DNA of 59,487 nucleotides, taken from the NCBI GenBank assembly GCA_947253655.1, contig CAMYAE010000011.1, forward strand, positions 1 to 59,487. Direction: 5' to 3'. Positions 17,693-26,614 of the stretch are shown here, one piece after another. The notes under the pieces are model-generated. The model saw nothing but the letters and a program-made list of their open reading frames with translations, searched no databases and was not told the DNA's origin. Both the position numbers and the translations under genes were made by a program. Each line of letters opens with the position of its first letter. Within the stretch, counting starts at the first letter, position 1. The stretch comes from an uncultured Bacteroidales bacterium (lineage in GTDB: Bacteria > Bacteroidota > Bacteroidia > Bacteroidales > UBA932).

Positions 17693-18565
17693 TCAGGAGG
17701 ACGAATCCGGATGATTCTCAAGGACATCACGCTGCCATGTGGAACTCTCGATATGAGTGTAGATTTCCGTCGTGAGAATACTTTCGTGACCGAGCATCTC
17801 CTGCACCACACGCAGATCAGCCCCGTTCTCAATCAAATGAGTAGCAAACGAATGCCTGAACGTATGCGGAGAAATCTCCTTATCCACACCTGCCATAACC
17901 GCCTGACGCTTTATCATCGTAAAAATAGATACCCTCGAAAGCGACTTCCCGAAACGGTTGAGAAAAACGAAATCATTAAACTCCGGCTGCGGCATAGGAC
18001 GCACATTGAGATAATTATTGACGGCATCCACTGCCCTCTCCCCTATCGGCACCAAACGTTGCTTGTCGCCTTTGCCGATGACTGTAATGAAACCTTCGTC
18101 GAGATACAGGTCTTGAATTCTCAGCCCGGACGCTTCTGACACACGCAGTCCGCAACCGTACAGCACTTCCAAAATCGCCCGATCCCTTATGCCGAAAGGG
18201 CTGTCAAGCTCTACGGAGGCCAATATCGCCTCCACCTCCTCGACAGACAGGACAACCGGGATATAACGCCCGATTTTAGGGGCATCCACGTTCTCTGCCG
18301 GATTGTCCTCCCTGATGCCTTCTAATTGCATCCAACTGAAAAAAGATCTGAAAGCACTCAACATCCTCGATTGAGAACGCTCTGAGACCTTTATGCCCCT
18401 GAAATAATCAATTATGTCATCTTGGGAAACCGTTTCTGCCTCTTTCCCTGCATTCTTGAAGAAAATCTCAAGATCGGAGCAATATGCCGCCGCAGTATTC
18501 GGCGACATAGCCCTTTCCATTCTAAGAAAATAGTCGTAAGACTTTTTATAGGCAGAATAGTCCAC
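17693..18565 (-). CDS. xerD: site-specific tyrosine recombinase XerD
   Basis: A 290-residue protein of Xer length. The N-terminal SAM-like domain is at about 1-90. Catalytic residues visible: R141 (GCGLRVSE), K165 (GKGDK), H234 and R237 (HTFRHSFATH), H260 (LGHES) and nucleophile Y269. With XerC it resolves chromosome dimers at dif. It follows the M49 peptidase gene after 18 nt on the same strand. Whether it is XerD rather than XerC is judged from overall sequence; chromosomal housekeeping context argues against a phage integrase. Confidence 0.9.
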   Translation of the reverse strand: MDYSAYKKSYDYFLRMERAMSPNTAAAYCSDLEIFFKNAGKEAETVSQDDIIDYFRGIKVSERSQSRMLSAFRSFFSWMQLEGIREDNPAENVDAPKIGRYIPVVLSVEEVEAILASVELDSPFGIRDRAILEVLYGCGLRVSEASGLRIQDLYLDEGFITVIGKGDKQRLVPIGERAVDAVNNYLNVRPMPQPEFNDFVFLNRFGKSLSRVSIFTMIKRQAVMAGVDKEISPHTFRHSFATHLIENGADLRVVQEMLGHESILTTEIYTHIESSTWQRDVLENHPDSSS

Positions 18566-18583
18566 AACGAAAAGACTTTCCGG

Positions 18584-20590
18584 CTATAACGTCCTGTATT
18601 TCTGACCGTATTCTATCTGCTGCTTGAGGAAATCGTCTCCGTAGACCAGCTTATAATCCACTATTTCCCCGTCTTTTACTACCGGAACAATATCCGGATT
18701 GATAAAGCCGCCGTAAGGCTTGAGGTCAAGGGTCTCATAGCGGGCCTTCACCTCCTTGTGCAGGACAGGGTCGATATTTACCGCATAGGTCTCGATGAGA
18801 TTTTTGCCGGCCTCGTAATCTCCCTCAGACTTAATCCTCTGAATTTCAGACAAGAGCTGACCGAAGAGCCCTCTCAAAGCCTCAAAGTCGTTCACGACAA
18901 AATAGGTCTTGCCGTTCTTCACTTTCTTCTCTATGACATTTTCGGCCGCACCCTTTTCATAGCACCATGAAGCGATGAGCTGGCGGTTCTGCATGTGCGA
19001 TTCTGTGTTCTTACGCCCAAGCTCCACACGGGTGAACTGCGTGAACAACCCGTTTCTTATATAGCTGGAATATTGAGGCTTATATGCCTCCTCGTTTGGC
19101 ATTATGCCAAGTTCAACCAACTTAGGGTCGGCAATATAATAAAGCCCAAAGAGGTCGGCCCTTGCTTCTTCAAGAGCCGATTGGTACTCGCCCAAAGCCG
19201 TAGGAGAAACACCCGGCATAAGCTGGCCGGAGCCATGTCCCAGACACTCGTGCAAGTCGGTATGCACCTCATCATCGTATGCCCCGTATTTCTTGTAGGC
19301 ATCGATTTCCTCTTGCGAATATGCGTATTCGCCCAATATGCTCTTGGGGCTTTCTTCCGCAGAATAGGAGTAGGCATGTGTAATATTTGCAATGGTTACG
19401 GATTTGGAGCCATGCTCTTTCCTAATCCAATCGGCGTTAGGGAGATTTATGCCGATAGGGGTGCTTGGGTAGCAGGCACCGGCCATGGCAACGGCATCTA
19501 CGACTTTGGCGGAAACCCCCTTGACATTGGTCTTCTTGAATCTCGCGTCCACTGGGGAATTGTCCTCAAACCATTGGGCATTGGCACTCAAGGCGGCGGT
19601 CCTCGCAGATGCTGCCGAATCTTTTATATGCACATAGCCCTCCCATGTAGCCTTGCGACCCAAAGGGTCATCATAATCTTCAATAAAGCCGTTTATAAAG
19701 TCCACCCGGCCTTCTGTGTCCTTAACCCATTCCAGATTGAACTCGTCCCACAATCTCAAATCCCCTGTACGGTAATATTCGCACAGCAGCTTCAAGGCCT
19801 TTTCCTGAATAGGATTCTCGGCGACTGCGGCAGCCTTTTCCAACTCTTCCGATATTTTCTGAAGGGCAGGGCCGTAAATGCCGCCGATTTTCCACACCTC
19901 CTCGCGGATATTGCCGGAAGCGTCTTTGACGAGCTTTGAATTCAGACCGTATGAAACAGGCTCCGGGTCACCAGCCTTCATGATTGAATTGTAGAAGTCA
20001 TCAACCTCTTTTCTGCCTACATTCTCATAGAAATTGACGGCGGAAAGCCTGACAATATCTCCCTCGTTTGAAGTCGAACGCCTCTGCGGATAGGCTGACG
20101 GGGCATATACAAAATCCAAAAGCTCCTCGTCGTACGCATCGACAGCCGTCATAAGAGTCTTGAAATAATCCTTAGGGCATTCCGGCAAGAACTTATCCTC
20201 GGCGTAATGGTGGTGAACTCCGTTGCTGAAAAACACCCTCTTGGCATATACGATAAAATTCTGATAGTCAGCACTTTCCTTGTCGCCCTGATAGTTCTCT
20301 ATTATATTTTCAAGGACATGTCTCAACGGCAGATTGTAGCGGCAATACTGATCCCAGGTTATATCCCTCCCGTATTTCGCCGCCTCGCTGAGATGATAGG
20401 CATATTCTTTCTGCCTCAGGCTCAGAGCATCCCAGCCGGGCACCTTATACCTCATTATTTTCAAATCGGCAAAGCTGTCGATGGTGTACTTGAAACCGTC
20501 ATCAACGGCCTTTTTGGTCTTGTCCTGCGAACAGGATGCAATCGCTAAAGAAGACATTGTAGCCAAAATTATTTTCACTGCTGTTCTCAT
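18584..20590 (-). CDS. dipeptidyl-peptidase III-like (M49) zinc peptidase lipoprotein
   Basis: A 668-residue protein starting at the ATG at 20590 (MRTAVKIIL); an in-frame TTG three codons upstream is less likely. It has a lipoprotein signal (SSLAIASC). The M49 zinc motif HECLGH is at H447-H452, followed by EEARADLFGLYY, which supplies the third zinc ligand. It removes dipeptides from peptide N-termini. Because the protein is lipid-anchored it probably acts in the periplasm or at the surface, unlike cytosolic eukaryotic DPP III. It is divergent from the C11 peptidase gene across a compact two-promoter region. Confidence 0.9.
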   Translation of the reverse strand: MRTAVKIILATMSSLAIASCSQDKTKKAVDDGFKYTIDSFADLKIMRYKVPGWDALSLRQKEYAYHLSEAAKYGRDITWDQYCRYNLPLRHVLENIIENYQGDKESADYQNFIVYAKRVFFSNGVHHHYAEDKFLPECPKDYFKTLMTAVDAYDEELLDFVYAPSAYPQRRSTSNEGDIVRLSAVNFYENVGRKEVDDFYNSIMKAGDPEPVSYGLNSKLVKDASGNIREEVWKIGGIYGPALQKISEELEKAAAVAENPIQEKALKLLCEYYRTGDLRLWDEFNLEWVKDTEGRVDFINGFIEDYDDPLGRKATWEGYVHIKDSAASARTAALSANAQWFEDNSPVDARFKKTNVKGVSAKVVDAVAMAGACYPSTPIGINLPNADWIRKEHGSKSVTIANITHAYSYSAEESPKSILGEYAYSQEEIDAYKKYGAYDDEVHTDLHECLGHGSGQLMPGVSPTALGEYQSALEEARADLFGLYYIADPKLVELGIMPNEEAYKPQYSSYIRNGLFTQFTRVELGRKNTESHMQNRQLIASWCYEKGAAENVIEKKVKNGKTYFVVNDFEALRGLFGQLLSEIQRIKSEGDYEAGKNLIETYAVNIDPVLHKEVKARYETLDLKPYGGFINPDIVPVVKDGEIVDYKLVYGDDFLKQQIEYGQKYRTL

Positions 20591-20637
20591 ATTATTCAAA
20601 TTAAATTCCTCAATAGTTTTGCCCTTCGGGCTATATG

Positions 20638-20664
20638 CAAATATAATAATTATTGTTATATTTG
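20638..20664. promoter_or_regulatory. back-to-back promoters for two peptidase genes
   Basis: The minus strand has TATATTTG at 20638-20645 (M49 gene), and the plus strand has TATATTTG at 20657-20664 (C11 gene). The two -7 boxes are only 11 bp apart, so polymerase binding on the two sides should be mutually exclusive. Confidence 0.6.
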
Positions 20665-20697
20665 CCTAATATGCAATCATGAGATATAAGATATCCG

Positions 20698-22089
20698 ATG
20701 AGATTTAACAATATATTGTCAGTTGCCATATTATTCGCATCGGCTATGGTCGTATCATGTAACGGCACAGCCGAATTCGATAAAATCATGGCAGGAATGG
20801 GGGCCTACGGCGGTGGACAGACCTCCGGCTATGGCAATATTGACGACAGGCTCATTTCGGAAGAGACCAGAAGAGTGATGCTTCTATATTCCGCCGGTTT
20901 CAATTCGCTATCCACATATCTTGAAGATGATATAAATGATCTTAAATCAGGTTTTGTCCCGAACGGGAGGAGAAGCGACAATGTGCTGCTGATTTTCAGC
21001 AAACTGCCTGTGAGGCCGAGAGAATATAGGACAAAGACTGCACCTGTGCTGTTCAGGCTCTACAGGGATATTAAAGACAATATAGTGGCAGACACTCTGC
21101 TAAGATTTCCGGTCGGCACAATAGCCGCATCCGCTTCAACTTTCGGCAAAGTCATGAATTATGTCAAGGAGAATTTCCATGCCGCCGGATATGGGGTAAT
21201 AATTTCGTCTCACGCAACAGGCTGGCTACCAAATGGTTATTACAATGCTCCGGGTACCTACGACCCTGATTGGAACAAAAGTCAGTTCTTCTCGATAAGA
21301 ACGGATAAGAGCAATTATAGGCAATCTCCTGGCAATGACACACCTTTCCCATACGTCGTACCGCCGCAAGACCCCGGTATGCCTGCGGTCAAGAGCATTA
21401 CTCAGGAAGAGGCTTTCGAGGACGGGCGTAAGATGTCTTATGAAGTTGAACTTGAAGCATTTGCAAATGCTATCCCGGTGCATTTGGACTATATTCTGTT
21501 CGATGCCTGCCTTATGGGCGGAGTGGAGGTGGCCTACGCCTTCAAAGACCATTGTTCCTATATAGGATTTTCCCAGACGGAAGCGCTTGCGGAGGGCTAT
21601 GACTACACGACTATCGCCAATCATCTGATCGGCTCTTTCGAACCGGATCCGGTGAGCGTGTGTTCGGACTACTTCGAGTATTACAAAACGCAGAGCGGAG
21701 ACTATCAGTCTGCAACGGTTTCACTTGTCGACTGTTCCAAGTTGGACAACCTCGCGGCTGTATGCAAAGAACTGTTCTCAAAATACAGGGCCGGCCTTGC
21801 AAACATCAATCCGATAGAGGTGCAGCACTATTTTCGCTTCAACCGACACTGGTTTTATGACCTTAAAGACATCCTTGTAAAGGCCGGTGCTTCGGAGGAA
21901 GATCTTGAAAAGTTCCAGAATGCAATAGACGCTTCATTATTATATAAGGCGGCCACACCTGCATTTCTGAATATACCTATAAACACTTTCTCCGGCTACA
22001 GCATGTATCTGCCGGCAAACGGCTCGACGTTCCTCAACAATTTTTATAAGACACTGTCGTGGAATACAGCGACTTCGCTTGTGCAATAG
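20698..22089 (+). CDS. clostripain-like (C11) cysteine peptidase lipoprotein
   Basis: A 463-residue protein with a lipobox (AMVVSCNG). The N-terminal segment RRVMLLYSAGFNSLSTYLED is typical of C11 enzymes. The catalytic pair is H172 (SSHATGW) and C271 (LFDACLMGGVEVAY). The mature enzyme should cut after basic residues at the cell surface or in the periplasm. Some C11 members need self-cleavage for activation, and no processing site is obvious. It stands alone with its own promoter; L25 follows under another promoter. Confidence 0.87.
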   Translation: MRFNNILSVAILFASAMVVSCNGTAEFDKIMAGMGAYGGGQTSGYGNIDDRLISEETRRVMLLYSAGFNSLSTYLEDDINDLKSGFVPNGRRSDNVLLIFSKLPVRPREYRTKTAPVLFRLYRDIKDNIVADTLLRFPVGTIAASASTFGKVMNYVKENFHAAGYGVIISSHATGWLPNGYYNAPGTYDPDWNKSQFFSIRTDKSNYRQSPGNDTPFPYVVPPQDPGMPAVKSITQEEAFEDGRKMSYEVELEAFANAIPVHLDYILFDACLMGGVEVAYAFKDHCSYIGFSQTEALAEGYDYTTIANHLIGSFEPDPVSVCSDYFEYYKTQSGDYQSATVSLVDCSKLDNLAAVCKELFSKYRAGLANINPIEVQHYFRFNRHWFYDLKDILVKAGASEEDLEKFQNAIDASLLYKAATPAFLNIPINTFSGYSMYLPANGSTFLNNFYKTLSWNTATSLVQ

Positions 22090-22101
22090 GAAAATAATCC
22101 A

Positions 22102-22191
22102 TATATTTGCGTCCGCATATTATAAAGGCAGAGCCTTTTGGTGCAATGGGGCCTGTTTACAGGCTGAGTAACACATTTTATTATTCAAAAA
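22102..22191 (+). promoter_or_regulatory. promoter and leader of the L25/Ctc gene
   Basis: TATATTTG at 22102-22109 is a perfect -7 box, with TTG about 20 nt upstream. The leader of about 75 nt holds GGGGCCTGTTTACAGGCTG, where GCCTG/CAGGC can form a hairpin. It could allow autoregulation by L25, which is not shown. Confidence 0.5.
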
Positions 22192-22803
22192 ATGAAACAT
22201 TTCGAATTAAAAGGCCAGATTCGTGAAACTGGCAATCAAGCGGCTATCAACGCCCTCCGCAAGCAAGGTCTCGTTCCTTGCAATCTCTATGGACAAGGTA
22301 TAAAGAATGTGCTTTTCACTATTAGTGAGAAAGATTTGAAAGGTCTTACACACACGCCTAATTCCTACATAGTAGACCTGTCCTTAAGTGACGGGAGCAA
22401 ATATCAGGCAGTTCTGCACGAACTTCAGTACCACCCTGTAAAGGACAATTGCCTTCATGTGGATTTTCTCGCAGTATCCGAGGACAAGCCTATCTCCATC
22501 AATGTCCCTATAACCATTACAGGACATGCGGCTGGTGTGCAGGCCGGTGGTAAGTTCTTCCAGCTCCAGCGCAAACTGCGTATCAGCGCTCTGATGAAAG
22601 ACCTCCCCGACACTGTCACGATTGACATCACCAAACTGAAAATCGGCAATCAGATTGTCGCAGGCGACATACATATTGATAAGGTGTCAATTCTCACCCT
22701 TAAAGACACTATTCTGTGTGCAGTCAGAACTACGCGCCAGGTATCTTCTGCAGAAGAGACCGAAACTGAAGAAGAGGGCGAGGAGAATCAGGCTGCCGAA
22801 TAG
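22192..22803 (+). CDS. rplY: 50S ribosomal protein L25 / general stress protein Ctc
   Basis: A 203-residue two-domain form (TL5/Ctc type). The N-terminal L25 domain (about 1-95) has NALRKQGLVPCNLYGQG and TPNSYIVDLSL and binds 5S rRNA. The C-terminal Ctc domain (about 100-185) has SINVPITITGHAAGVQAGG. An acidic tail (EETETEEEGEENQ) follows, common in Bacteroidota. It is 8 nt upstream of pth, the conserved rplY-pth pair. Confidence 0.94.
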   Translation: MKHFELKGQIRETGNQAAINALRKQGLVPCNLYGQGIKNVLFTISEKDLKGLTHTPNSYIVDLSLSDGSKYQAVLHELQYHPVKDNCLHVDFLAVSEDKPISINVPITITGHAAGVQAGGKFFQLQRKLRISALMKDLPDTVTIDITKLKIGNQIVAGDIHIDKVSILTLKDTILCAVRTTRQVSSAEETETEEEGEENQAAE

Positions 22804-22811
22804 CCTTTCTT

Positions 22812-23402
22812 ATGGACCGCTATCTTATTGTAGGTCTCGGCAACATAGGCGCGGAATACGAGCTGACGAGACACAATATGGGTTTTATGGTATTGGATGC
22901 ATTTGCCGATGCATCCAATATCGTTTTTGAGACTGAAAGATATGGGGATCTTGCAAAAACATCTTTCAAGGGACGGGAACTGATATTGCTGAAACCCTCT
23001 ACATATATGAACCTGAGCGGAAATGCAGTCCGCTATTGGATGAACAAGCTGAATGTACCGGTTGATCGCATTCTCATAATCTGCGATGACCTCAACCTGC
23101 CTTTCGGGATGTTGAGGATGCGGAAAAAAGGCAGCGACGGAGGACACAACGGTCTGAAAAACATACAGGAGCTGCTCGGCACCCAAGAATATGCAAGGAT
23201 AAGGGCAGGAATAGGAAACGATTTCAGCAAGGGAGGTCAGATTGACTTTGTAGTCGGGCGAATGAATGATGAGGAACTGTCAGGAATCCCGGCAATATGC
23301 GACAAAGCGATAGAGGGCATAAAATCTTTCGTTACAATAGGTCCCGATCGCACGATGAGTTCTTTCAACGCCAAAAGTGCGGAAAATTCCGCGAATGTCT
23401 GA
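22812..23402 (+). CDS. pth: peptidyl-tRNA hydrolase
   Basis: A 196-residue protein of normal length. Signatures: VGLGNIGAEYELTRHNMGF (about 6-24, with catalytic His20), KPSTYMNLSG (about 62-71), ICDDLNLPFG (about 92-101) and GGHNGLKNI (about 113-121). It releases peptides from drop-off peptidyl-tRNAs in the cytoplasm. It is co-transcribed with the L25 gene. Confidence 0.95.
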   Translation: MDRYLIVGLGNIGAEYELTRHNMGFMVLDAFADASNIVFETERYGDLAKTSFKGRELILLKPSTYMNLSGNAVRYWMNKLNVPVDRILIICDDLNLPFGMLRMRKKGSDGGHNGLKNIQELLGTQEYARIRAGIGNDFSKGGQIDFVVGRMNDEELSGIPAICDKAIEGIKSFVTIGPDRTMSSFNAKSAENSANV

Positions 23403-23524
23403 AAAAATCGTTTCTAAAACGATTGGAACAAGATTATTTGAAGATTTTGTTTGCGTTTTTCAATTTGAATATATAACTTGCGGCAGTTTTGATAAAAATG
23501 TTTAACGAACTAAATTATTCAGTT

Positions 23525-23698
23525 ATGAAAGAACTTGTTGAGAGAATCAAAGCAGAGTACGAGGTATTTGTAGTAAATGCTGACGCCCAGGTTGAAAAAG
23601 GAAACAAAGCTGCAGGTGCACGTGCACGTAAGGCTGCTCTTGCTCTTATGAAAGATTTCAAAGAGTTTAGGAAAGTTTCCGTAGAAGAGGCTAAGTAA
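23525..23698 (+). CDS. histone H1-like (Hc1 family) small basic protein
   Basis: A 57-residue protein when started at the ATG at 23525 (MKELVERIK). An upstream ATG at 23489 would add twelve residues that do not fit the family. The core GNKAAGARARKAALALMKDF followed by FRKVSVEEAK is the hallmark of Bacteroidota Hc1-like proteins, which bind DNA through Lys/Arg-rich helices. It probably acts as a nucleoid-associated protein. It stands alone, with a strong terminator directly behind it. Confidence 0.88.
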   Translation: MKELVERIKAEYEVFVVNADAQVEKGNKAAGARARKAALALMKDFKEFRKVSVEEAK

Positions 23699-23720
23699 TT
23701 TTGCTATTTCTCATGAGAGG

Positions 23721-23758
23721 AAACGGCTTCCGAGCAAATCGGAGGCCGTTATTTTTAT
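23721..23758 (+). terminator. terminator of the Hc1-like gene
   Basis: AACGGCTTCCGA, a 5-nt loop, TCGGAGGCCGTT (one G-T pair), then an A/T-rich tail with five T. Confidence 0.85.
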
Positions 23759-23795
23759 ATTTTTATAAAAAAATCACTTTTTTTTCATTTTTTGT

Positions 23796-23886
23796 GCAAC
23801 ATTTTGAAAACGTTCTGCATCTATATTACAGGTTTAGGTTTTAGTACACGTCTAGGGGCCGGTAAGCGTAAGAGCTGCCGGCCTCT
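23796..23886 (+). promoter_or_regulatory. possible ECF-sigma promoter and leader hairpin before the M6 protease
   Basis: GCAAC (23796-23800) and CATCTA (23818-23823) are 17 bp apart, resembling the GTAAC/CGTCTA type used by ECF sigma factors. About 30 nt further a hairpin (AGGGGCCGG ... CCGGCCTCT) is followed by TGCATTTT. It may attenuate transcription of the protease gene starting at 23995, or it may end a small RNA. Confidence 0.35.
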
Positions 23887-23994
23887 TGCATTTTATCCCG
23901 AAAATAACTAACTATGCATCAACGAAGCCGATGGCAAGGCTTCCCGCACCCGAAGCAAAAGCCGTGCACACCGGAAACCGCCAAATAAAAATAT

Positions 23995-26184
23995 ATGCGA
24001 AAACTCTATATAATAATTACGTTGTTCCTGATGACCGTACAGGCTGCATATTCCCGGCCTGTCAATAAAAGGCACATTACCCTTACACAGCCGGACGGTG
24101 CGGAAATCGAAGCGATTATTGACGGTGACGAATTTCTAAGCACGCTTACAGACCTTGCAGGGCACTCTATAATCAAGAACAAAGACGGGTATTATTGCTA
24201 TGCCTTCTATAATATTGACGGAAGCATGTACAGCACCGGATATGTGGTTGGGAAAGAGGCACCCGGCAATATCCTTGCAGGCAGCAAGAATATTCCATAT
24301 ACGGCTATGAGGCTGAATTCTGCAAAAAAAAGAATGCAGATTTCAAAAGAACACGGCAGGAGGCCCGGAATACTGAGCAGGATAAAGTCCGACACCAAGG
24401 CAGGGCCGGTCAGCAAGAATTGTATAATATTGCCGGTCCAGTTCAGCGACAAAAAATTCAAAAACACCAGGAAAGAATTACAGAACCTTATATCCCAAAG
24501 GGGCTATTCGGCAAACGGCGGTACGGGCTGTGTAATGGATTATTTCAATGCCCAATTAGGCGGAGAATATATTTTCAACTTCACTTTGAGCGACATAATA
24601 ACATTGGATCGGAAATGCGGCTATTATTTCTCGGACAACGGGACAGATAAAGACATAAATACCCATATCGCTGTCAAGGAGGCTTGTGTAAAGGCCCATG
24701 CCGCAGGCGTGGACTTTTCCCGCTTCGATGATGACGGAGACGGAGAGGTGGACAATGTTTTTCTTATAGTCGCCGGGAGTGACCAGGCTGACGGAGGCGG
24801 AGATGAATGCGTATGGTCCCACCAGTTTTTCCTTGAACTGACAGGCTCTTCAGGCCTGGTTTTGGACAACAAGAAAATCAACTCCTACGCTATCACTACA
24901 GAGCTCCGAAGAAACGCCGACAACACCTTCGGCATGACAGGGATTGGGGTTTTCTGCCACGAATACAGCCACACCCTCGGATTAATGGATCTCTATGACA
25001 CAGATGACTACGCAAGCGGAGGGAGGGCAGACGGCCTATGGTACACTACAGCCCTGATGGACGGCGGGAGCAGCAACAACGAAACCAATACCCCGCCAAA
25101 CTATAATGCCGTAGACTATGATCATCTCGGACTCGGAAAGCCGGAGCAGCTTCTCCCCGGCTCATATTCCCTTGAGCCAATAAGCATAAACAGGCGGTAT
25201 CTGAAAATGGAAACAGGCAATTCCGGAGAATATTATCTTATCGAGTGCAGAAGTAACGGCGGTTGGGACAGATTTACAGGAGGCAAGGGGCTTCTTATAT
25301 ACCATATCGACAAGTCACGGAACAATGCAGGACATTCGGACACCTACGGTACGGATTTCACTGCCCTTGAAAGGTGGAGCCACAATGAAGTGAACTGCCG
25401 CCCGTCGTTCCAGTGTGCCGAATTAATATCTTCCACACCCGGCATTTCGGCATATACCTCTGACGGCTACCTCGCGAATAACACCGGAAAGGTCTTCTAC
25501 CCAAGCGCTGCGAATAACGCCTATTCGTCAAAGAGTACGCCGGCTTTCATTTTCAGAGACGGGACGGAATCCTCAATCGCAATAACCGAAATCAGATTTA
25601 ACGGAGACAGGGTGGATTTCGATGTGGTAAAAATGGGAAATGTGGCAATACCTGATGCCATGATAAGCCATTCGGAAATTTTTCAGGACGCGGCAATAAT
25701 AAGCTGGAGGTCCGGCGACCCGACCTATAGCGGCAGATCTTTCATAAGTTGGGGCAAGAGCGACGGGACACTGACCGTAACCGAGGTAAGTCCATACGAG
25801 AACGGCAAGTACAGCATGACCCTTGAAGGTCTATCCCCTCGTACAGCCTACAGGACAAAAGTGTTTTTCAAGGAATTCGGCGTATCCGGGACAAGTGCGA
25901 CACTGAATTTCACGACAAAGTCGTTATATGACGGATTTCCGTATATATTCCTTAATTATGTTAATAGAAATGAAGACGGCTCATTCCCGGCAGGGGCGAT
26001 GCTGCCACTGCGTATATATAATCTGCGGAATGCCTCCGGAGTGCAATGGTATATGGATGACAAGGAAATTGCCCCCTCCGGTAACGGCTACTACGAAGTC
26101 CGGACATCCGGAGTCCTGAAAGCCGTAATAACTTATAATGACGGCTCCAAAGACATTATCTGCAAATCCATAAGAGTGAAATGA
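23995..26184 (+). CDS. secreted M6 family metalloprotease (immune inhibitor A-like)
   Basis: A 729-residue protein. Signal peptide about 1-20 (IITLFLMTVQAAYS). A propeptide-like region to about 130 (YCYAFYNIDGSMYSTG). The catalytic domain has H322-E-Y-S-H326 followed by TLGLMDLYD, the M6 zinc motif, and an upstream acidic loop DDDGDGEVDN that probably binds calcium. A fibronectin-III-like domain lies at about 555-640 (ISWRSGDPTYSGRSFISWG), and a short beta domain at the C-terminus is not a typical type IX signal. It should degrade proteins outside the cell. The next lipoprotein gene overlaps by 4 bp (ATGA). Confidence 0.9.
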   Translation: MRKLYIIITLFLMTVQAAYSRPVNKRHITLTQPDGAEIEAIIDGDEFLSTLTDLAGHSIIKNKDGYYCYAFYNIDGSMYSTGYVVGKEAPGNILAGSKNIPYTAMRLNSAKKRMQISKEHGRRPGILSRIKSDTKAGPVSKNCIILPVQFSDKKFKNTRKELQNLISQRGYSANGGTGCVMDYFNAQLGGEYIFNFTLSDIITLDRKCGYYFSDNGTDKDINTHIAVKEACVKAHAAGVDFSRFDDDGDGEVDNVFLIVAGSDQADGGGDECVWSHQFFLELTGSSGLVLDNKKINSYAITTELRRNADNTFGMTGIGVFCHEYSHTLGLMDLYDTDDYASGGRADGLWYTTALMDGGSSNNETNTPPNYNAVDYDHLGLGKPEQLLPGSYSLEPISINRRYLKMETGNSGEYYLIECRSNGGWDRFTGGKGLLIYHIDKSRNNAGHSDTYGTDFTALERWSHNEVNCRPSFQCAELISSTPGISAYTSDGYLANNTGKVFYPSAANNAYSSKSTPAFIFRDGTESSIAITEIRFNGDRVDFDVVKMGNVAIPDAMISHSEIFQDAAIISWRSGDPTYSGRSFISWGKSDGTLTVTEVSPYENGKYSMTLEGLSPRTAYRTKVFFKEFGVSGTSATLNFTTKSLYDGFPYIFLNYVNRNEDGSFPAGAMLPLRIYNLRNASGVQWYMDDKEIAPSGNGYYEVRTSGVLKAVITYNDGSKDIICKSIRVK

Positions 26185-26609
26185 TATCTATATTCAAGAC
26201 ATATATAAGCCTGATATTCGTCGGAGCTGCGATTATAATTTCGGCGGCAGGCTGCAGCTGCAACAAGTTAGAAGAAGATTTCCTTGCCGGCGAAAATCTG
26301 AGCCTGAGGATAAAAGGCAAGACCGTGCAGGAATATTCGCCCGAAAACTGCCAGATTGGCTTCTATGAGCACAAAAAGCAGTTCAGGGTGCATAATGACA
26401 CAATGTCGGATTATTATATTCTGACTTGCTCAAGCCTGCCGACCTCTGTTGGACAAAGGGTGCACGGAGACTTGAAATGGTCTACTTATTCATCGGTATC
26501 TTCTAAAAAAGGTATCGAATTCAAGGTAGAGAAAATCGATGACATAGGAAATATCTGGCTTTGGAGCAAGAATGCAGGGATTGCAGTTTCGGTCCGCCGC
26601 CTGCGTTGA
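26181..26609 (+). CDS. small lipoprotein coupled to the M6 protease
   Basis: A 142-residue protein with a lipobox (IISAAGCSC). The mature part is polar, ends in a basic tail (VSVRRLR) and matches no family I recognise. The 4-bp overlap with the protease gene means translational coupling. A role as protease inhibitor, anchor or immunity protein is possible from position only. It converges with the GH125 gene, whose stop is only 6 nt away. Confidence 0.7.
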   Translation: MISIFKTYISLIFVGAAIIISAAGCSCNKLEEDFLAGENLSLRIKGKTVQEYSPENCQIGFYEHKKQFRVHNDTMSDYYILTCSSLPTSVGQRVHGDLKWSTYSSVSSKKGIEFKVEKIDDIGNIWLWSKNAGIAVSVRRLR

Positions 26610-26614
26610 CACCA

